In this document: positions 1 through 8,777 of the stretch, one piece after another
Layout of the letters: every line of letters begins with the position of its first letter
Position numbering within the stretch: position 1 is the stretch's first letter
Source of the DNA: Bacillota bacterium
GTDB taxonomy: Bacteria; Bacillota; DTU025; MWDF01
Reading direction: 5' to 3'
DNA: 42,291 nt
Assembly (NCBI GenBank): GCA_029565935.1
Contig: JAKQNF010000027.1
Coordinates: forward strand, 70,905-113,195
Program-made: the position numbers and the translations under genes
Notes under the pieces: model-generated
Told to the model about the DNA's origin: nothing
Database searches by the model: none
Seen by the model: only the letters and a program-made list of their open reading frames with translations

Positions 1-683
1 ACAGCGAGATCGATTGGCTGAGGAGCCCCGAAGGCGGCAGGTTCAATTATGAGAGCCCGCAGCCCGCGAAGGGCCTCGAGCTGCTGCTGTGGTGCTGTCC
101 TTCATGTCACGGGATCAACTGCATGCATAGCTCGTCCCATTCGATCAGCTGCCAGGAATGCGGGTATTCTGCCTCCGTCGACGCAAGGCTGAACCTGAGG
201 GCATCGGACGGGACCGACCTGGTATTCGACGATATGCGTGCCTGGTATGACTGGCAGAAGGGCTACTGGGCCAAGCTGATTCTCGACAGGGCCGCACAGG
301 GCGGTACCATCCTGAAGGCCGAGTGCGACGTAGTCAAGGTCGCGCCGCACGAGGGGAGCCGGTTCGATCCCATCGGTACCGGCCCTGCCTTGCTGAGCAA
401 GGACGGCATCGATTACATGGGCACGGACGGCAGACCGAAGAGGCTGCGCATGGACGAGATCCTAGTCTGTCACTCCATCAAGTTCTCGGCCAACACCGAC
501 TACAGGTTGATGGTAAGGACGAAGGACAGCTTCTATGTGTTCTTCCTTACCGAGCCGAACCTGCCTGTGCTGGCCTGGGACCTGGCGATAAGGCACCTGC
601 TCGCGCCCAGGCCGCGGGAAGGGCCCGAGAAGGGCCGGATGCCCGGAGTCAAGGACGGGATGCCGGAATACACGAATGAATAG
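1..683 (+). CDS. C-terminal part of a zinc-ribbon protein, possibly a PlsC-type acyltransferase (partial)
   Basis: The open frame runs in from the left edge (first complete codon at base 3) and stops with TAG at 681-683, so only the last 226 or so residues are present. Two Cys pairs, CPSC and CQEC, about 17 residues apart form a probable zinc ribbon just before the internal Met at base 123, which is therefore unlikely to be the real start. The rest is a soluble alpha/beta region with a DWQKGYW stretch and a charged, Pro-rich tail. From memory, some bacterial 1-acylglycerol-3-phosphate acyltransferases carry a C-terminal zinc ribbon followed by such a domain. The catalytic half lies outside the window, so this identity is only a guess. 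The gene converges on the leftward DUF2202 gene. Confidence 0.55.
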   Translation, partial: SEIDWLRSPEGGRFNYESPQPAKGLELLLWCCPSCHGINCMHSSSHSISCQECGYSASVDARLNLRASDGTDLVFDDMRAWYDWQKGYWAKLILDRAAQGGTILKAECDVVKVAPHEGSRFDPIGTGPALLSKDGIDYMGTDGRPKRLRMDEILVCHSIKFSANTDYRLMVRTKDSFYVFFLTEPNLPVLAWDLAIRHLLAPRPREGPEKGRMPGVKDGMPEYTNE

Positions 684-711
684 CTAAATAGGGTAAGGTA
701 TCAACCAGAAA

Positions 712-780
712 GCATCGTGGCGTGATGTACGCCACGATGCCCCTACATAGGATGGAAGGCGCGCCTTTTTGCGGCGCGCC
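712..780 (-). terminator. Two tandem hairpins between convergent genes
   Basis: A perfect 11-bp inverted repeat (GCATCGTGGCG, 712-722, with its complement at 730-740, loop 7) is followed on the minus strand by TTTCTGG. A second repeat, GGCGCGCC at 758-765 and 773-780, lies closer to the DUF2202 stop. The pair probably ends leftward transcription of the DUF2202 gene and may also serve the rightward gene ending at 683. The U-tracts are weak. Confidence 0.55.
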
Positions 781-796
781 TCCGTCATCTTCTTCC

Positions 797-1564
797 TTAT
801 TTACAGTTACAGTTCGCGTTGATGCAGTTGGATCCCCTGCCCTGTCCGTACAATCCGCTTATCATCCGACCGCCCATCATGCCGCGCTGCCCGTCGGCGA
901 TCCTGCCTGCCTTGCCCTCGATTATCTGGCCGAACAGGTCATCGCCCATATATTGCGGGGCGTACTCGCCCCCTTGGGCCTTCAGCTGTGTATAGAAGGC
1001 GTTCATGTGGTTCTCCGACCCTATCAGCAGATTCTCGTACACGCGCGCCACCTCTTCGTTCTTTACCACCTTAAGGGCCTTGCCCAGATCCGCTATGTCG
1101 AGGTCCTCGATGGTAGCGCCTACTTTGTACGCCGCGGCGAGCGAGGCCTTGCCCTCGGCTACGAGCTTGTCGTACAGCGCCTTCAGGTCCTTATTGATGA
1201 AGGTCCCCTCTTTGGCGCCCTCGGTTGGATCGGCTACACCGTATCTGTCCAGGAGCATCGATACGCTGCCCATATGCCTGAGCTCGCTGTTCGCTATCTG
1301 CTCGAACACCCCTGATTTCCACGTCCCTGCCAGTGCCGTGTATACGTCATGCGCCAGCTTCTCTTCCTCTACCATGTAGACGAGGCTCGCCTTCTCCTCG
1401 TCGGTAAGGGTCCCCAGGGGCGCGGTCCCGAGTGCTATGCATCCTGCTGCCTGCTGTCTTAGGTTCTGGTTCCTGTACATCATCGCGCTTGCTCCGACCG
1501 CGGCTCCCAACACCGCGATTATCGCTACCGCCGTTATGATTGTGGCCGTCTTGTGCTTTCTCAT
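797..1564 (-). CDS. Exported DUF2202 ferritin-like protein with Met- and Cys-rich tail
   Basis: The 255-residue product starts MRKHK. AGGAGG at 1575-1580 is correctly spaced for this ATG and rules out the longer upstream start at 1621. An N-terminal hydrophobic segment (about residues 7-28) is a signal peptide or anchor. The central region matches DUF2202, a ferritin-like four-helix domain: EEEKLAHDVY, ANSELRHMGS and NEEVARVYENL, then SENHMNAF. These supply the Glu/His residues expected for a di-metal or structural site. The C-terminus is unusual, with a Met/Gly-rich stretch (MMGGRM) and a tail holding three Cys (CINANCNC). It lies 97 bp downstream of the histidine kinase gene, so it may be co-transcribed with the two-component system. 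The function of DUF2202 is not firmly known; metal binding is inferred from fold and composition. Confidence 0.85.
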   Translation of the reverse strand: MRKHKTATIITAVAIIAVLGAAVGASAMMYRNQNLRQQAAGCIALGTAPLGTLTDEEKASLVYMVEEEKLAHDVYTALAGTWKSGVFEQIANSELRHMGSVSMLLDRYGVADPTEGAKEGTFINKDLKALYDKLVAEGKASLAAAYKVGATIEDLDIADLGKALKVVKNEEVARVYENLLIGSENHMNAFYTQLKAQGGEYAPQYMGDDLFGQIIEGKAGRIADGQRGMMGGRMISGLYGQGRGSNCINANCNCK

Positions 1565-1661
1565 CTTATCTCTTCCTCCTAAGGTTGATGGCATGTCTTC
1601 CATGCGACTAGAAGATAACATCCCAACCTCAAGAAAAGCTCAAGCGCGACTCACCCCCGGC

Positions 1662-3134
1662 TCAACAATCGCCTGCGGCCCTTAGCCTTACCCTCGCTTT
1701 CGTGCCTTGGCCCTTTGCGCTCTCGATGCTCACCTCGGCACCCATGGCGTCGGCCAGCGCCTTCACTATGGCTAGACCCAGCCCGGTTCCGGACCCCCCC
1801 AGGGACCTCTGCTTCTCGGACCTGGAGAACCTGTCCCATACATGTTCCAGCTCCTCGGCCGGTATGCCCGGTCCGTCGTCCTCGACCAGTACCTCAGCAA
1901 AACCTTCCTTCCTGGTTATGCTCACAGCTACCCTGCCGTCCTTCGGGGCGAACCTCAACGCGTTATCCAGGTAGTTGCGTACGATCCTGAACAGCCCCTG
2001 CTCATCGCCTATCGCCTTGGGCGGCGGCCCGTCAATCATAAGGGAGATCTCGGCCCCATGCCGCCCGTGGTAAGAGGAGACCACATCCTGCACGATCTCG
2101 GCCACGTCCAGCACCCTCATGTCCATCTGGATGCGACCGGATTCTATCCTCGACAGGTCCAGCAGCTGTTCCGCGAGCGCACCCAGGCGAGCCACCTCGT
2201 CCCTTACGTGCTTCACCGCGTCTTCCTTCTCCTCCTCGGTGAGCAGGCCGTCCTTCCAAGCGTCTAGCGTTATCGCAATCGTGGCCAACGGAGCCCTTAT
2301 CTCATGGGACGCGTCGGCTATGAACCTCTTCTGGGACTGCTCGAGCCTCGCAAGCCTCTCTTGCTCCTCCTTAAGCTCTTCCGTCCTGCTTGACAGATCC
2401 CCGGCCAGCCCTTCAAGGGATTTGGCTATCTGGTCCAGCTCTTCTACCTCTTGTGGTTTGAAGCTCGCGCCGTAATCGCCCGCCGCGATTCTCCTGCTGG
2501 ATTCGGCCACAGAGGAGAGCCCGGCGGAAAGCCTCCTCGCCACCCTCGCGGCCAGGGCCATATTGAGCGCCGAGGCGACCGCGATCCCTGCCGTTCCCAT
2601 CACGTACAGCGCCCAGCCCTCGGTCCTGACGGAGGATGCCTTGCGCCAGGTAACCAGTATCACAGGGTCCTGGCCCTGTTCCTTAAGGTATTTCGCCGCC
2701 CAGACGGTGCTGCCTTCCACCCATGGTATGTCGCCGTATCCGTCAAGGCGCCCCTTTTCGACGACCTCTCCGCTTTTGGCCCATTCTTCCGCGGAACTGC
2801 GCGAACTTGTAATCCTCGACTGGTTCCCATACCCCATCCCGTAACCCATCATGCCCATCCCCATGCCCGGGCTCTGCACGCCGGATATCGGAAATCCCTC
2901 AGAATCCAGCACTATCCTGCTGCCCCTGCCGGGGAAGCTGGAAACGAACTCCTCCAGGGTGTCCACTCCGTCCAGGTCTGAGGCGAGTGCGTCTAAGGCG
3001 CCTTCAAGGGCGATCCTGTCCGCCGTGAAGAACGCGACGAGCAGCATTATCAGTACGGCGATGAGCGCCGCCGCGCCGCTATGGGCCAAAAAGCTCGCTA
3101 TGAGCGTCGGCTTCTTCTTCCTATCCTCTCTCAT
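1662..3134 (-). CDS. Sensor histidine kinase with Met/Gly-rich extracytoplasmic loop
   Basis: The 490-residue membrane kinase has TM1 at about residues 11-36, an extracytoplasmic domain at 37-172 and TM2 at about 175-197. HAMP follows (about 195-250), then HisKA with the phospho-acceptor His in FIADASHEIRAP (H277), and HATPase_c with N box NYLDNALRF, DDGPGIP and GTGLGLAI. The sensor domain contains a striking Met/Gly/Tyr-rich run (about residues 90-104, MGMGMMGYGMGYG), which could ligate a soft metal such as Cu(I); that is an inference from composition. The start ATG overlaps the response regulator stop by 14 bp, so the two are translationally coupled. The partner regulator is the overlapping OmpR-type gene. 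Confidence 0.93.
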   Translation of the reverse strand: MREDRKKKPTLIASFLAHSGAAALIAVLIMLLVAFFTADRIALEGALDALASDLDGVDTLEEFVSSFPGRGSRIVLDSEGFPISGVQSPGMGMGMMGYGMGYGNQSRITSSRSSAEEWAKSGEVVEKGRLDGYGDIPWVEGSTVWAAKYLKEQGQDPVILVTWRKASSVRTEGWALYVMGTAGIAVASALNMALAARVARRLSAGLSSVAESSRRIAAGDYGASFKPQEVEELDQIAKSLEGLAGDLSSRTEELKEEQERLARLEQSQKRFIADASHEIRAPLATIAITLDAWKDGLLTEEEKEDAVKHVRDEVARLGALAEQLLDLSRIESGRIQMDMRVLDVAEIVQDVVSSYHGRHGAEISLMIDGPPPKAIGDEQGLFRIVRNYLDNALRFAPKDGRVAVSITRKEGFAEVLVEDDGPGIPAEELEHVWDRFSRSEKQRSLGGSGTGLGLAIVKALADAMGAEVSIESAKGQGTKARVRLRAAGDC

Positions 3135-3819
3135 CCTTCACTACCTCGAACTTGTAGCCTATGCCCCTCACCGTGGTTATGAAACTAAGGCCGTCATTAG
3201 CCTCTAGCTTCGTCCTGACCCTATTTATGTGAACTTCCAGGGTGTGGTCGTCGAAATCGGCCTCCTCGCCCCACACCTTCTCGTACAGCTGCGCCCTTGG
3301 GATCACCCTCCCGGGCATGCTCGCAAGCTTAGCCAACACGTCGAACTCCTTGGCGGTCAGCGCCACTTCCTTGCCGTTCCTTGCGACCATCCTCCCCGGA
3401 ATGTCCATCACGAGGCCTTCGAACTCGAGCGGCCCCTCCTTCCGGGCTGATGCGCCGGCCCTTCGGAGCACGGCCTTCACCCTGGCCACTACCTCTAGCG
3501 GCTCGAACGGCTTGACGATGTAATCGTCGGCCCCAAGATCTAGCCCCATCAGCCTGTCCGGCACATCACTCCTGCTCGTAAGCATTATCACCGGCAGGTC
3601 CCTGTCGGGTCCTTTCCTGATCCTGGTAAGTATGGACCATCCGTCTATGTCCGGCAGGTTGACATCCAGGATCACAAGCGAAGGCCTGCTCTCATATATC
3701 ATGTCGAGGCCCTCGTATCCCGCCGGTGCGGTGGCCATCTCCATGCCCTCTCGCGCGAAGTAGCGGGGCAGCAGCTGCCTTATCTGCCTGTCGTCCTCAA
3801 TAAGGAGTATCCTTTCCAA
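3121..3819 (-). CDS. OmpR/PhoB-family response regulator
   Basis: The 232-residue protein has an N-terminal receiver domain with acidic residues E8-D9-D10, phospho-acceptor D52 (VILDVNLPDIDGW), T81 and K103 (IVKPFEP). A winged-helix DNA-binding domain follows (about 130-228), with ALTAKEFDVLAKL, DDHTLEVHINRVRTKL and TVRGIGYKF, typical of OmpR/PhoB. The start codon is TTG at 3817-3819, supported by AGGAGG at 3825-3830. It is the first gene of the two-component pair and lies 72 bp downstream of the HerA-like ATPase gene. Its targets are unknown; the DUF2202 gene downstream of the kinase is the nearest candidate. Confidence 0.95.
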   Translation of the reverse strand: MERILLIEDDRQIRQLLPRYFAREGMEMATAPAGYEGLDMIYESRPSLVILDVNLPDIDGWSILTRIRKGPDRDLPVIMLTSRSDVPDRLMGLDLGADDYIVKPFEPLEVVARVKAVLRRAGASARKEGPLEFEGLVMDIPGRMVARNGKEVALTAKEFDVLAKLASMPGRVIPRAQLYEKVWGEEADFDDHTLEVHINRVRTKLEANDGLSFITTVRGIGYKFEVVKDERG

Positions 3820-3891
3820 CCGGTCCTCCTTTCCCGCCCGCCCAGCCGTACATGTCCCCCGTGCTCGTCAAACAAACAAGCCACCGGCACC

Positions 3892-6384
3892 TCATACAGC
3901 CCTTACGATGCGCTTCGGCTCGAGGGCGAACGCCCTTAGCCTCCTCGTGTAGGCCCCTTCCTTGAAGATGTACTGAGGCAGCCAAACTACGCCGAAGAAC
4001 GATATGAATATGTCGCTCTTCCTGGGTGTGCAGGGCACCTCGGTGATCATCTCCGCCTTTTTCTTCCATGCCGCCGCAAGGTCCTCCTGGGCCCTGTCGA
4101 ATTCCTTATCCAGCTCGGCAAGGTCGTCCATCATATCCTGGAGCTCCTTCTTCTCCCTGGTTAACACGCTCTTGGCCTCGGTGGTCATCCTCGTCTTCGT
4201 AATAGATGACCCCAGGCTTCTTTTCTTGCCTCCCAGAAGCATCCCGAATATCGCGGTGCCCGCCGTCCCGATCGCCTCCATTGTGCGCTGGCTGACGTTC
4301 TGCTCCCTTAGCTGCACCTCGCCCTCCTGCTTGCGGATCTTGTCCTCGAGTGCGTCCTTCTTCTTCCTGAAGGCGTCCTCCAGCTTGTCCAGCTCCGGGA
4401 CCATCAGCCTGTCCGCCTCCTTGAGGCATCTCTCAAGGAAGCCGTCCTTCCCGTCGTCGGGTTTTGCATACAGCTTCAGGCCTTCGTTCGCGAGTATGCT
4501 TATCCTTGAGTTCCTGTACAGCCAGTCGGCGAAATCGTCCGAAGCGGACTTGATTAACCTCTGGTCCGATAGCCAAGCCGGAAGTCCTTCGAACAAAGCT
4601 CCGCTCGCAGGGTCCTTGCCGAATCCCTTCAGGTCCTCGGCATTGATTAGGCCGCTTTGCCAGTCGGGCCTGCCAGAAGGGTCGTCCTCGACCAATGATG
4701 TCATCCTGTCTGTCAGGTCGATTCCGTACTTGATGGACGAGTAACGCACTTCCGCCTGCACTATCATGGCCGGCGCGTAGGCGATGGCATCCGGCTTCAC
4801 GGTAGAAGGCATGCCTGAGCCGGCCGACCGTATGGCATCCTGGGCATCGAGGTTGAGCGGCATGAAGGCCTCGTCTACCTTCGAAGGGACCGCAGGCTTT
4901 ATCCTGAGGAAACCGTCATCCTCCTTAAGGGCCGCGCCGTTTGCTGCGCCGCCGGTACAAGATCCTTCAGATGGAACGTACTCCGCTCCCGCCAGCTTGT
5001 TCAGATCAGGAAGTAGGTCCTTGGAGAGAGGTCCGGCCAGGTAGTTCAGCACCTGACGGGCATGGAACACCTTCGGACCGGGCCTGTTAACGTTGTTCAT
5101 CAAAAACACCCGCTTGCCCAGGCTCGAGATCGTGTCGCCTATGGTATTGGCGTCCATCCCGCCCGTCAGCGTCTGGAGCCCGTCCATGAGCCTCATCTTG
5201 TCCCTTTCGGTCTGTAGCCTGCCTATGAACCACGTGCCTATGTTCGAAAGCGCCTTGTAGTCGAGGTCCACCGGATTCTGGGTCACCAGCAGCAGCCCCA
5301 CCCCGAATGCCCTCGCTTGTTTTATCATCCTCAGCATCACGTTCCTGGACGGTGGATTGCTCACGGGGGGGAGGTAGCCGAGTATCTCGTCGAAATACAC
5401 CAGGGCCCTTAGGCCGCTGGTCCCCCTCTGCCTTCTCATCCACGATTCCACCGCGGAGAACAGCAGCGTGACGAAGAACATCCTCTCGTTCTCGCTCAGG
5501 TGGGCAAGGTAGAATATACTGTGGCGAGGCTTCTTGTCATCGGTGTAGAGCAGCTCCTCCACGTCGAGCGGCTGGCCCTGCTGCCAGACCCTGAAGGACG
5601 GTGACGCCAAAAAGTTGTTAAGCAGCATCGCGAGCGCCATCCTGTCCTTCTCGGGGAAGAAGGTCTCCACCGGGAACGCCCCAAGGCGCTCCATCTGAGG
5701 GCTCTGGACCCTCAGGATCAGATCGGTCAGCGAAAGGTCCTCTCCCAAAGCCCAGGCGTGCTCCAGGATGCTGGACATGAGGATGTGCTCCCTTGATCTT
5801 AGAGGATCTATGTCCTTCATCCCGACGAGGCCGAGCACCGCCGTCACTGTGCTTGATATCTTCTCCCTTAATGCCTCCTCGTTGCCTTCCCAGGGTATGC
5901 CGGGGGCCTTGAACGAGGAGAGTATGTTTACCGGAATGCCCGAAGAGGAGCCGGGCGAGTATATGGCGAACGAGAAGGCTTTAAGGGTGGACAGGGCGCC
6001 TTTGGAAAGTCCCCAGTCATCGATGCTTGTGCTCCAGCTGGTAGCGGCTTCCTCTGCCATCTGTCTTGCGCTCTTGCCCTTGATCCTCGCAGAATCCGGG
6101 TCTATCCACGGCTCGAAGTCGGACGGCGCCAGGTCCGGGAAGTGAAGCAGCAGGTTCGTAAGGTCTCCTTTGGGGTCTATGATTATCGCCGGCAGCCCCT
6201 TCAGGGCGGCTTCTTCAAGCAATCCTATGCAAAGCCCGGTCTTGCCGGAACCTGTCATGCCGGTCACCACCGCGTGCGTGGTGAGGTCCGACGGGTTGTA
6301 CATGACCTCCCCTCCTGATATCTTGCCCTCTTTCAGGTCGTACTCCCGCCCGATGTAGAAATCCCTGGCATCAGGATGTGTCAT
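3892..6384 (-). CDS. HerA-like P-loop ATPase (DUF853/DUF87 type)
   Basis: The 830-residue protein starts at the ATG at 6384, with SD GGAGGGGAG at 6390-6398; the longer frame would begin with a poorly supported TTG. Walker A is GMTGSGKT (about 42-49), followed by IIIDPKGDL. Walker B is LVYFDEI with D332/E333, and a sensor-like LLLVTQNPVDLD and GTWFIGRLQTERDK come next, as in HerA/FtsK-related hexameric ATPases of the DUF853 group. The C-terminal third is a long charged coiled coil (about 650-780) unlike classical HerA. No NurA-like nuclease is nearby, so a role in end resection cannot be claimed; many DUF853 proteins occur alone. It could share a leftward transcript with the two-component genes, 72 bp away. 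Confidence 0.88.
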   Translation of the reverse strand: MTHPDARDFYIGREYDLKEGKISGGEVMYNPSDLTTHAVVTGMTGSGKTGLCIGLLEEAALKGLPAIIIDPKGDLTNLLLHFPDLAPSDFEPWIDPDSARIKGKSARQMAEEAATSWSTSIDDWGLSKGALSTLKAFSFAIYSPGSSSGIPVNILSSFKAPGIPWEGNEEALREKISSTVTAVLGLVGMKDIDPLRSREHILMSSILEHAWALGEDLSLTDLILRVQSPQMERLGAFPVETFFPEKDRMALAMLLNNFLASPSFRVWQQGQPLDVEELLYTDDKKPRHSIFYLAHLSENERMFFVTLLFSAVESWMRRQRGTSGLRALVYFDEILGYLPPVSNPPSRNVMLRMIKQARAFGVGLLLVTQNPVDLDYKALSNIGTWFIGRLQTERDKMRLMDGLQTLTGGMDANTIGDTISSLGKRVFLMNNVNRPGPKVFHARQVLNYLAGPLSKDLLPDLNKLAGAEYVPSEGSCTGGAANGAALKEDDGFLRIKPAVPSKVDEAFMPLNLDAQDAIRSAGSGMPSTVKPDAIAYAPAMIVQAEVRYSSIKYGIDLTDRMTSLVEDDPSGRPDWQSGLINAEDLKGFGKDPASGALFEGLPAWLSDQRLIKSASDDFADWLYRNSRISILANEGLKLYAKPDDGKDGFLERCLKEADRLMVPELDKLEDAFRKKKDALEDKIRKQEGEVQLREQNVSQRTMEAIGTAGTAIFGMLLGGKKRSLGSSITKTRMTTEAKSVLTREKKELQDMMDDLAELDKEFDRAQEDLAAAWKKKAEMITEVPCTPRKSDIFISFFGVVWLPQYIFKEGAYTRRLRAFALEPKRIVRAV

Positions 6385-6516
6385 ATTGTCTCCCCTCCGC
6401 AAAGCAATCTTGTCTCATCGTTCCTAACCGTCGTAATTGCTTTCGGCGCGAACAAGCCTTGTTCCTCCGGCCGGCCCCTTGCATCCTGTCGTACGGGAGA
6501 TCCAGGCAGCTCCTCG

Positions 6517-7761
6517 TTAAGCTCGACTGTTAGGCCATGCGCCCTCCCATACTATCTTCCGGTACCTGTCCGGGTCAGTATCCCCCTCGGTGCTTATCAT
6601 AAGCACCTTGGACGAGGCGCCCAGACCCAGCTGCTCTCCAAGCCCGCTCAGGCTTCCCCCATTTGCCATCAGCTTGATGAGGCCCGCGCCGACGGCGCCC
6701 GATTCCCCTGAGATCACCCTCGGATCGCCGTCTAGCGGATTGCCCAGCACCCTCATGCCAAGTGCAGCGACTTCATCATCGCAGGAGACGAAAGCGCTTG
6801 CCCTTCCCCTTGTCACGCCCCATGCGATAGGATTGGGCTCCCCGCATGCGAGTCCCGCCATTATCGTATCCAGGGAACCCTTAACGTTTACTATGGCGCC
6901 GTCCTCGGATTTTGCGGATTCATATAGGCAATCTGCTTTATCAGGCTCCATGAGCACTACCTTTGGCATATCCTCTCCCATGGCATGTTCAAGGTATGCG
7001 ATCATGCTCCCGGCGAACGAGCCTACGCCCGCTTGTAGGAGCACATGGGTCGGCATCCCATCCCCTGAGGCTTTAAGCTGCTCCATTATCTCCTGCATGA
7101 TGGTTAGATAGCCGTGCATTATCCATGTCGGCACCTCTTCGTAACCTTCCCACGCCTGGTCCTGGACCACGAAGAAGCCCCTGTCGGCCGAGTAGGAGGC
7201 GGCGATTCTTACCGAGTCGTCGTAGTTCACCTCGGTCACGAACACATCGGCCCCTTCACCGGATATGGCATCTATCCTGGACTTCGAGGAGCCTTTGGGC
7301 ATGAAGACTACCGCCTTCTGGCCCAGTATCCTGGCCGCCCACGCTACGCCCCTGCCGTGGTTGCCATCGGTCGCCGTCACGAAAGTAGCCGATTTGTTTC
7401 TTAGGGCCGCCTCTTTCAACGATCTGTAGTTGATCCTGTCCTCTTCTATGCCAAGTTCCCTTCCAAGAAGGCGGGCTATTGCATAAGAGCCCCCCAAGCC
7501 CTTGAAGGCATTGAGTCCGAACCTCCTGGATTCGTCCTTCACCCATATGCCTCCAAGCCCGAGCGATGAGGCGAGGGCCTTGAGCGGCTGCAGCGGCGTC
7601 ATGCAATACCCTGGCAGCCCGGAATGGTATCTCATCACACTTTCTATGATCTTATCGTCCAGGGCGAAACCCGGCATAGGTTTCAGGTGCTTCTTTCCTA
7701 GAAGGTCGTTCATGGTCCAACGGGCCGGCTTTTCGTGCATGAGCTTACACCGCCTCTTCAT
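6517..7761 (-). CDS. dpaL: Diaminopropionate ammonia-lyase (PLP fold type II)
   Basis: The 414-residue enzyme resembles the DpaL/YgeX family, which converts 2,3-diaminopropionate to pyruvate and two ammonia. The PLP lysine lies in NAFKGLGGSYA (K87), preceded by WVKDESRRFGLNAF. Further family marks are TDGNHGRGVAWAA (phosphate and substrate region), QAGVGSFAGSM and a SGESGAVGAGL loop. The length matches the family (about 400). The ATG at 7761 has an AGAGG at 7771-7775; a second Met eight residues in is possible. It lies near peptide-utilisation genes, so it probably serves amino-acid catabolism. Threonine dehydratase-type PLP enzymes are the alternative, but the N-terminal motif favours DpaL. 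Confidence 0.9.
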   Translation of the reverse strand: MKRRCKLMHEKPARWTMNDLLGKKHLKPMPGFALDDKIIESVMRYHSGLPGYCMTPLQPLKALASSLGLGGIWVKDESRRFGLNAFKGLGGSYAIARLLGRELGIEEDRINYRSLKEAALRNKSATFVTATDGNHGRGVAWAARILGQKAVVFMPKGSSKSRIDAISGEGADVFVTEVNYDDSVRIAASYSADRGFFVVQDQAWEGYEEVPTWIMHGYLTIMQEIMEQLKASGDGMPTHVLLQAGVGSFAGSMIAYLEHAMGEDMPKVVLMEPDKADCLYESAKSEDGAIVNVKGSLDTIMAGLACGEPNPIAWGVTRGRASAFVSCDDEVAALGMRVLGNPLDGDPRVISGESGAVGAGLIKLMANGGSLSGLGEQLGLGASSKVLMISTEGDTDPDRYRKIVWEGAWPNSRA

Positions 7762-7858
7762 TATTCAATGCCTCTATAATGCGATTATAGCATCGATGGA
7801 TGCGCCTCCCCATAACGCGTGCAGGCCTCTAGCCGGCTGCGCGAGGATCGGATGGGAA

Positions 7859-7891
7859 AGCCCGGATCCGCCTTGTGGGCAGTCCCGGGCT
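7859..7891 (-). terminator. Hairpin downstream of lipoprotein gene 1
   Basis: AGCCCGG (7859-7865) pairs with CCGGGCT (7885-7891); on the minus strand the stem is followed by TTCCC. It lies 30 bp beyond the lipoprotein stop. The same 14-mer GGGCAGTCCCGGGC occurs at 7877-7890 and again at 24321-24334 in another leader. Confidence 0.45.
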
Positions 7892-7920
7892 CTTGAGAAG
7901 ATGAGCCTATTGCATGGATT

Positions 7921-8568
7921 TCAGATCATCGATCCTTTGTAGTCTACCTTGACCTTCTTAAACCACACATCCCCGCCGTAACTATAACCATAAAGGCCTA
8001 TGTAATACTTGTCGCTTCTGCACTCCTTGGAAACGAACTTTGCGATCCTATAGCCGTTGAGGCTTATCACATAATAATCGCCCGTCTTGCTCAGCTTCCA
8101 AACATTATCACCTTTCCTTACAATATTTGGTATCGGGCCGAATCCACCTGCGACCTCTGTTCTTCTATCGGGTCCCTCGTCAGTCACCATCAAGGATTCT
8201 CCATCGTCATCGGTGCCGATATTCTCGAAGCAGCTGAAAATCATGTTGTCAGGTTCCCAAAACTGCCCGTCGCATATGTAGCACTCGAAGTAGGCGCAAT
8301 TCGAAGCATCGGTGTCCAAAAAAAGGTCCACAGTCACGGTGAAATCGCCCGTAAAAGCCACAGGAGAGCAGACTGAATGATTGTCCAGTTTCAGTCCCAT
8401 GTCGGTTACCAACGTTGCCGAACCGTCATCGTATTCCTCGTGCACCCAATCTTCAGTCTCGGATGCCGTAGCGAAGTCGAAGATCCATGTCTCCGTCTTG
8501 CCACAACCTGCACATGCCAAAACCAATGCTATCGCCACAATCGTAACCGCAAGGCGCCTTTTAAGCAA
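7921..8568 (-). CDS. Lineage-specific lipoprotein, family copy 1
   Basis: The 215-residue protein has a signal peptide ending in LACAGC with the lipidation Cys at residue 22 (C19 is a less likely alternative). The start is TTG at 8566-8568, behind GGGGGTG. After the Cys comes KTETWIFDF, then an acidic segment with EDWVHEEY. A beta-rich region follows with FTGDFTVTVDLFL, and then the family signature IPNIVRKGDN...LSKTGDYY...LNG. The end is WFKKVKVDYKG. The pattern suggests a single jelly-roll (concanavalin/LamG-like) domain on the cell surface; this fold is inferred, not proven. Four paralogs occur further right in the window. No enzymatic motif was seen. It stands alone between dpaL and the M29-like gene. 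Confidence 0.82.
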   Translation of the reverse strand: MLKRRLAVTIVAIALVLACAGCGKTETWIFDFATASETEDWVHEEYDDGSATLVTDMGLKLDNHSVCSPVAFTGDFTVTVDLFLDTDASNCAYFECYICDGQFWEPDNMIFSCFENIGTDDDGESLMVTDEGPDRRTEVAGGFGPIPNIVRKGDNVWKLSKTGDYYVISLNGYRIAKFVSKECRSDKYYIGLYGYSYGGDVWFKKVKVDYKGSMI

Positions 8569-8710
8569 TGATCACACCCCCGTCGAAGTAGTGATTAATT
8601 ATTTCGAGTTGCGCTGCCTCCAGTCCTGCTAGAGAAATGTATTTGAATCGGTGCACCTGCTTGGGCCTTGTTTTAGTTTTGGGAAGCGGCATAAACGCCA
8701 TTATCGGCAT

Positions 8711-8754
8711 ATGGAAAGCCTTCCTCGAGAACACGCACGAGGAAGGCTTTCCAT
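8711..8754. terminator. Strong 17-bp stem-loop after M29-like gene
   Basis: A perfect 17-bp inverted repeat occupies 8711-8727 and 8738-8754 with a 10-base loop. It begins 24 bases beyond the stop of the M29-like gene at 8778. Neither side carries a clear U-tract, so it could be a factor-assisted terminator or an mRNA 3'-end stabiliser. Confidence 0.6.
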
Positions 8755-8777
8755 AGTTATTCAAGTGACGTGACCCA

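Noticed and set aside
3892-6384. A HerA-NurA DNA repair pair
   Set aside because: No NurA-like nuclease is present near the ATPase, and the coiled-coil C-terminus differs from classical HerA.
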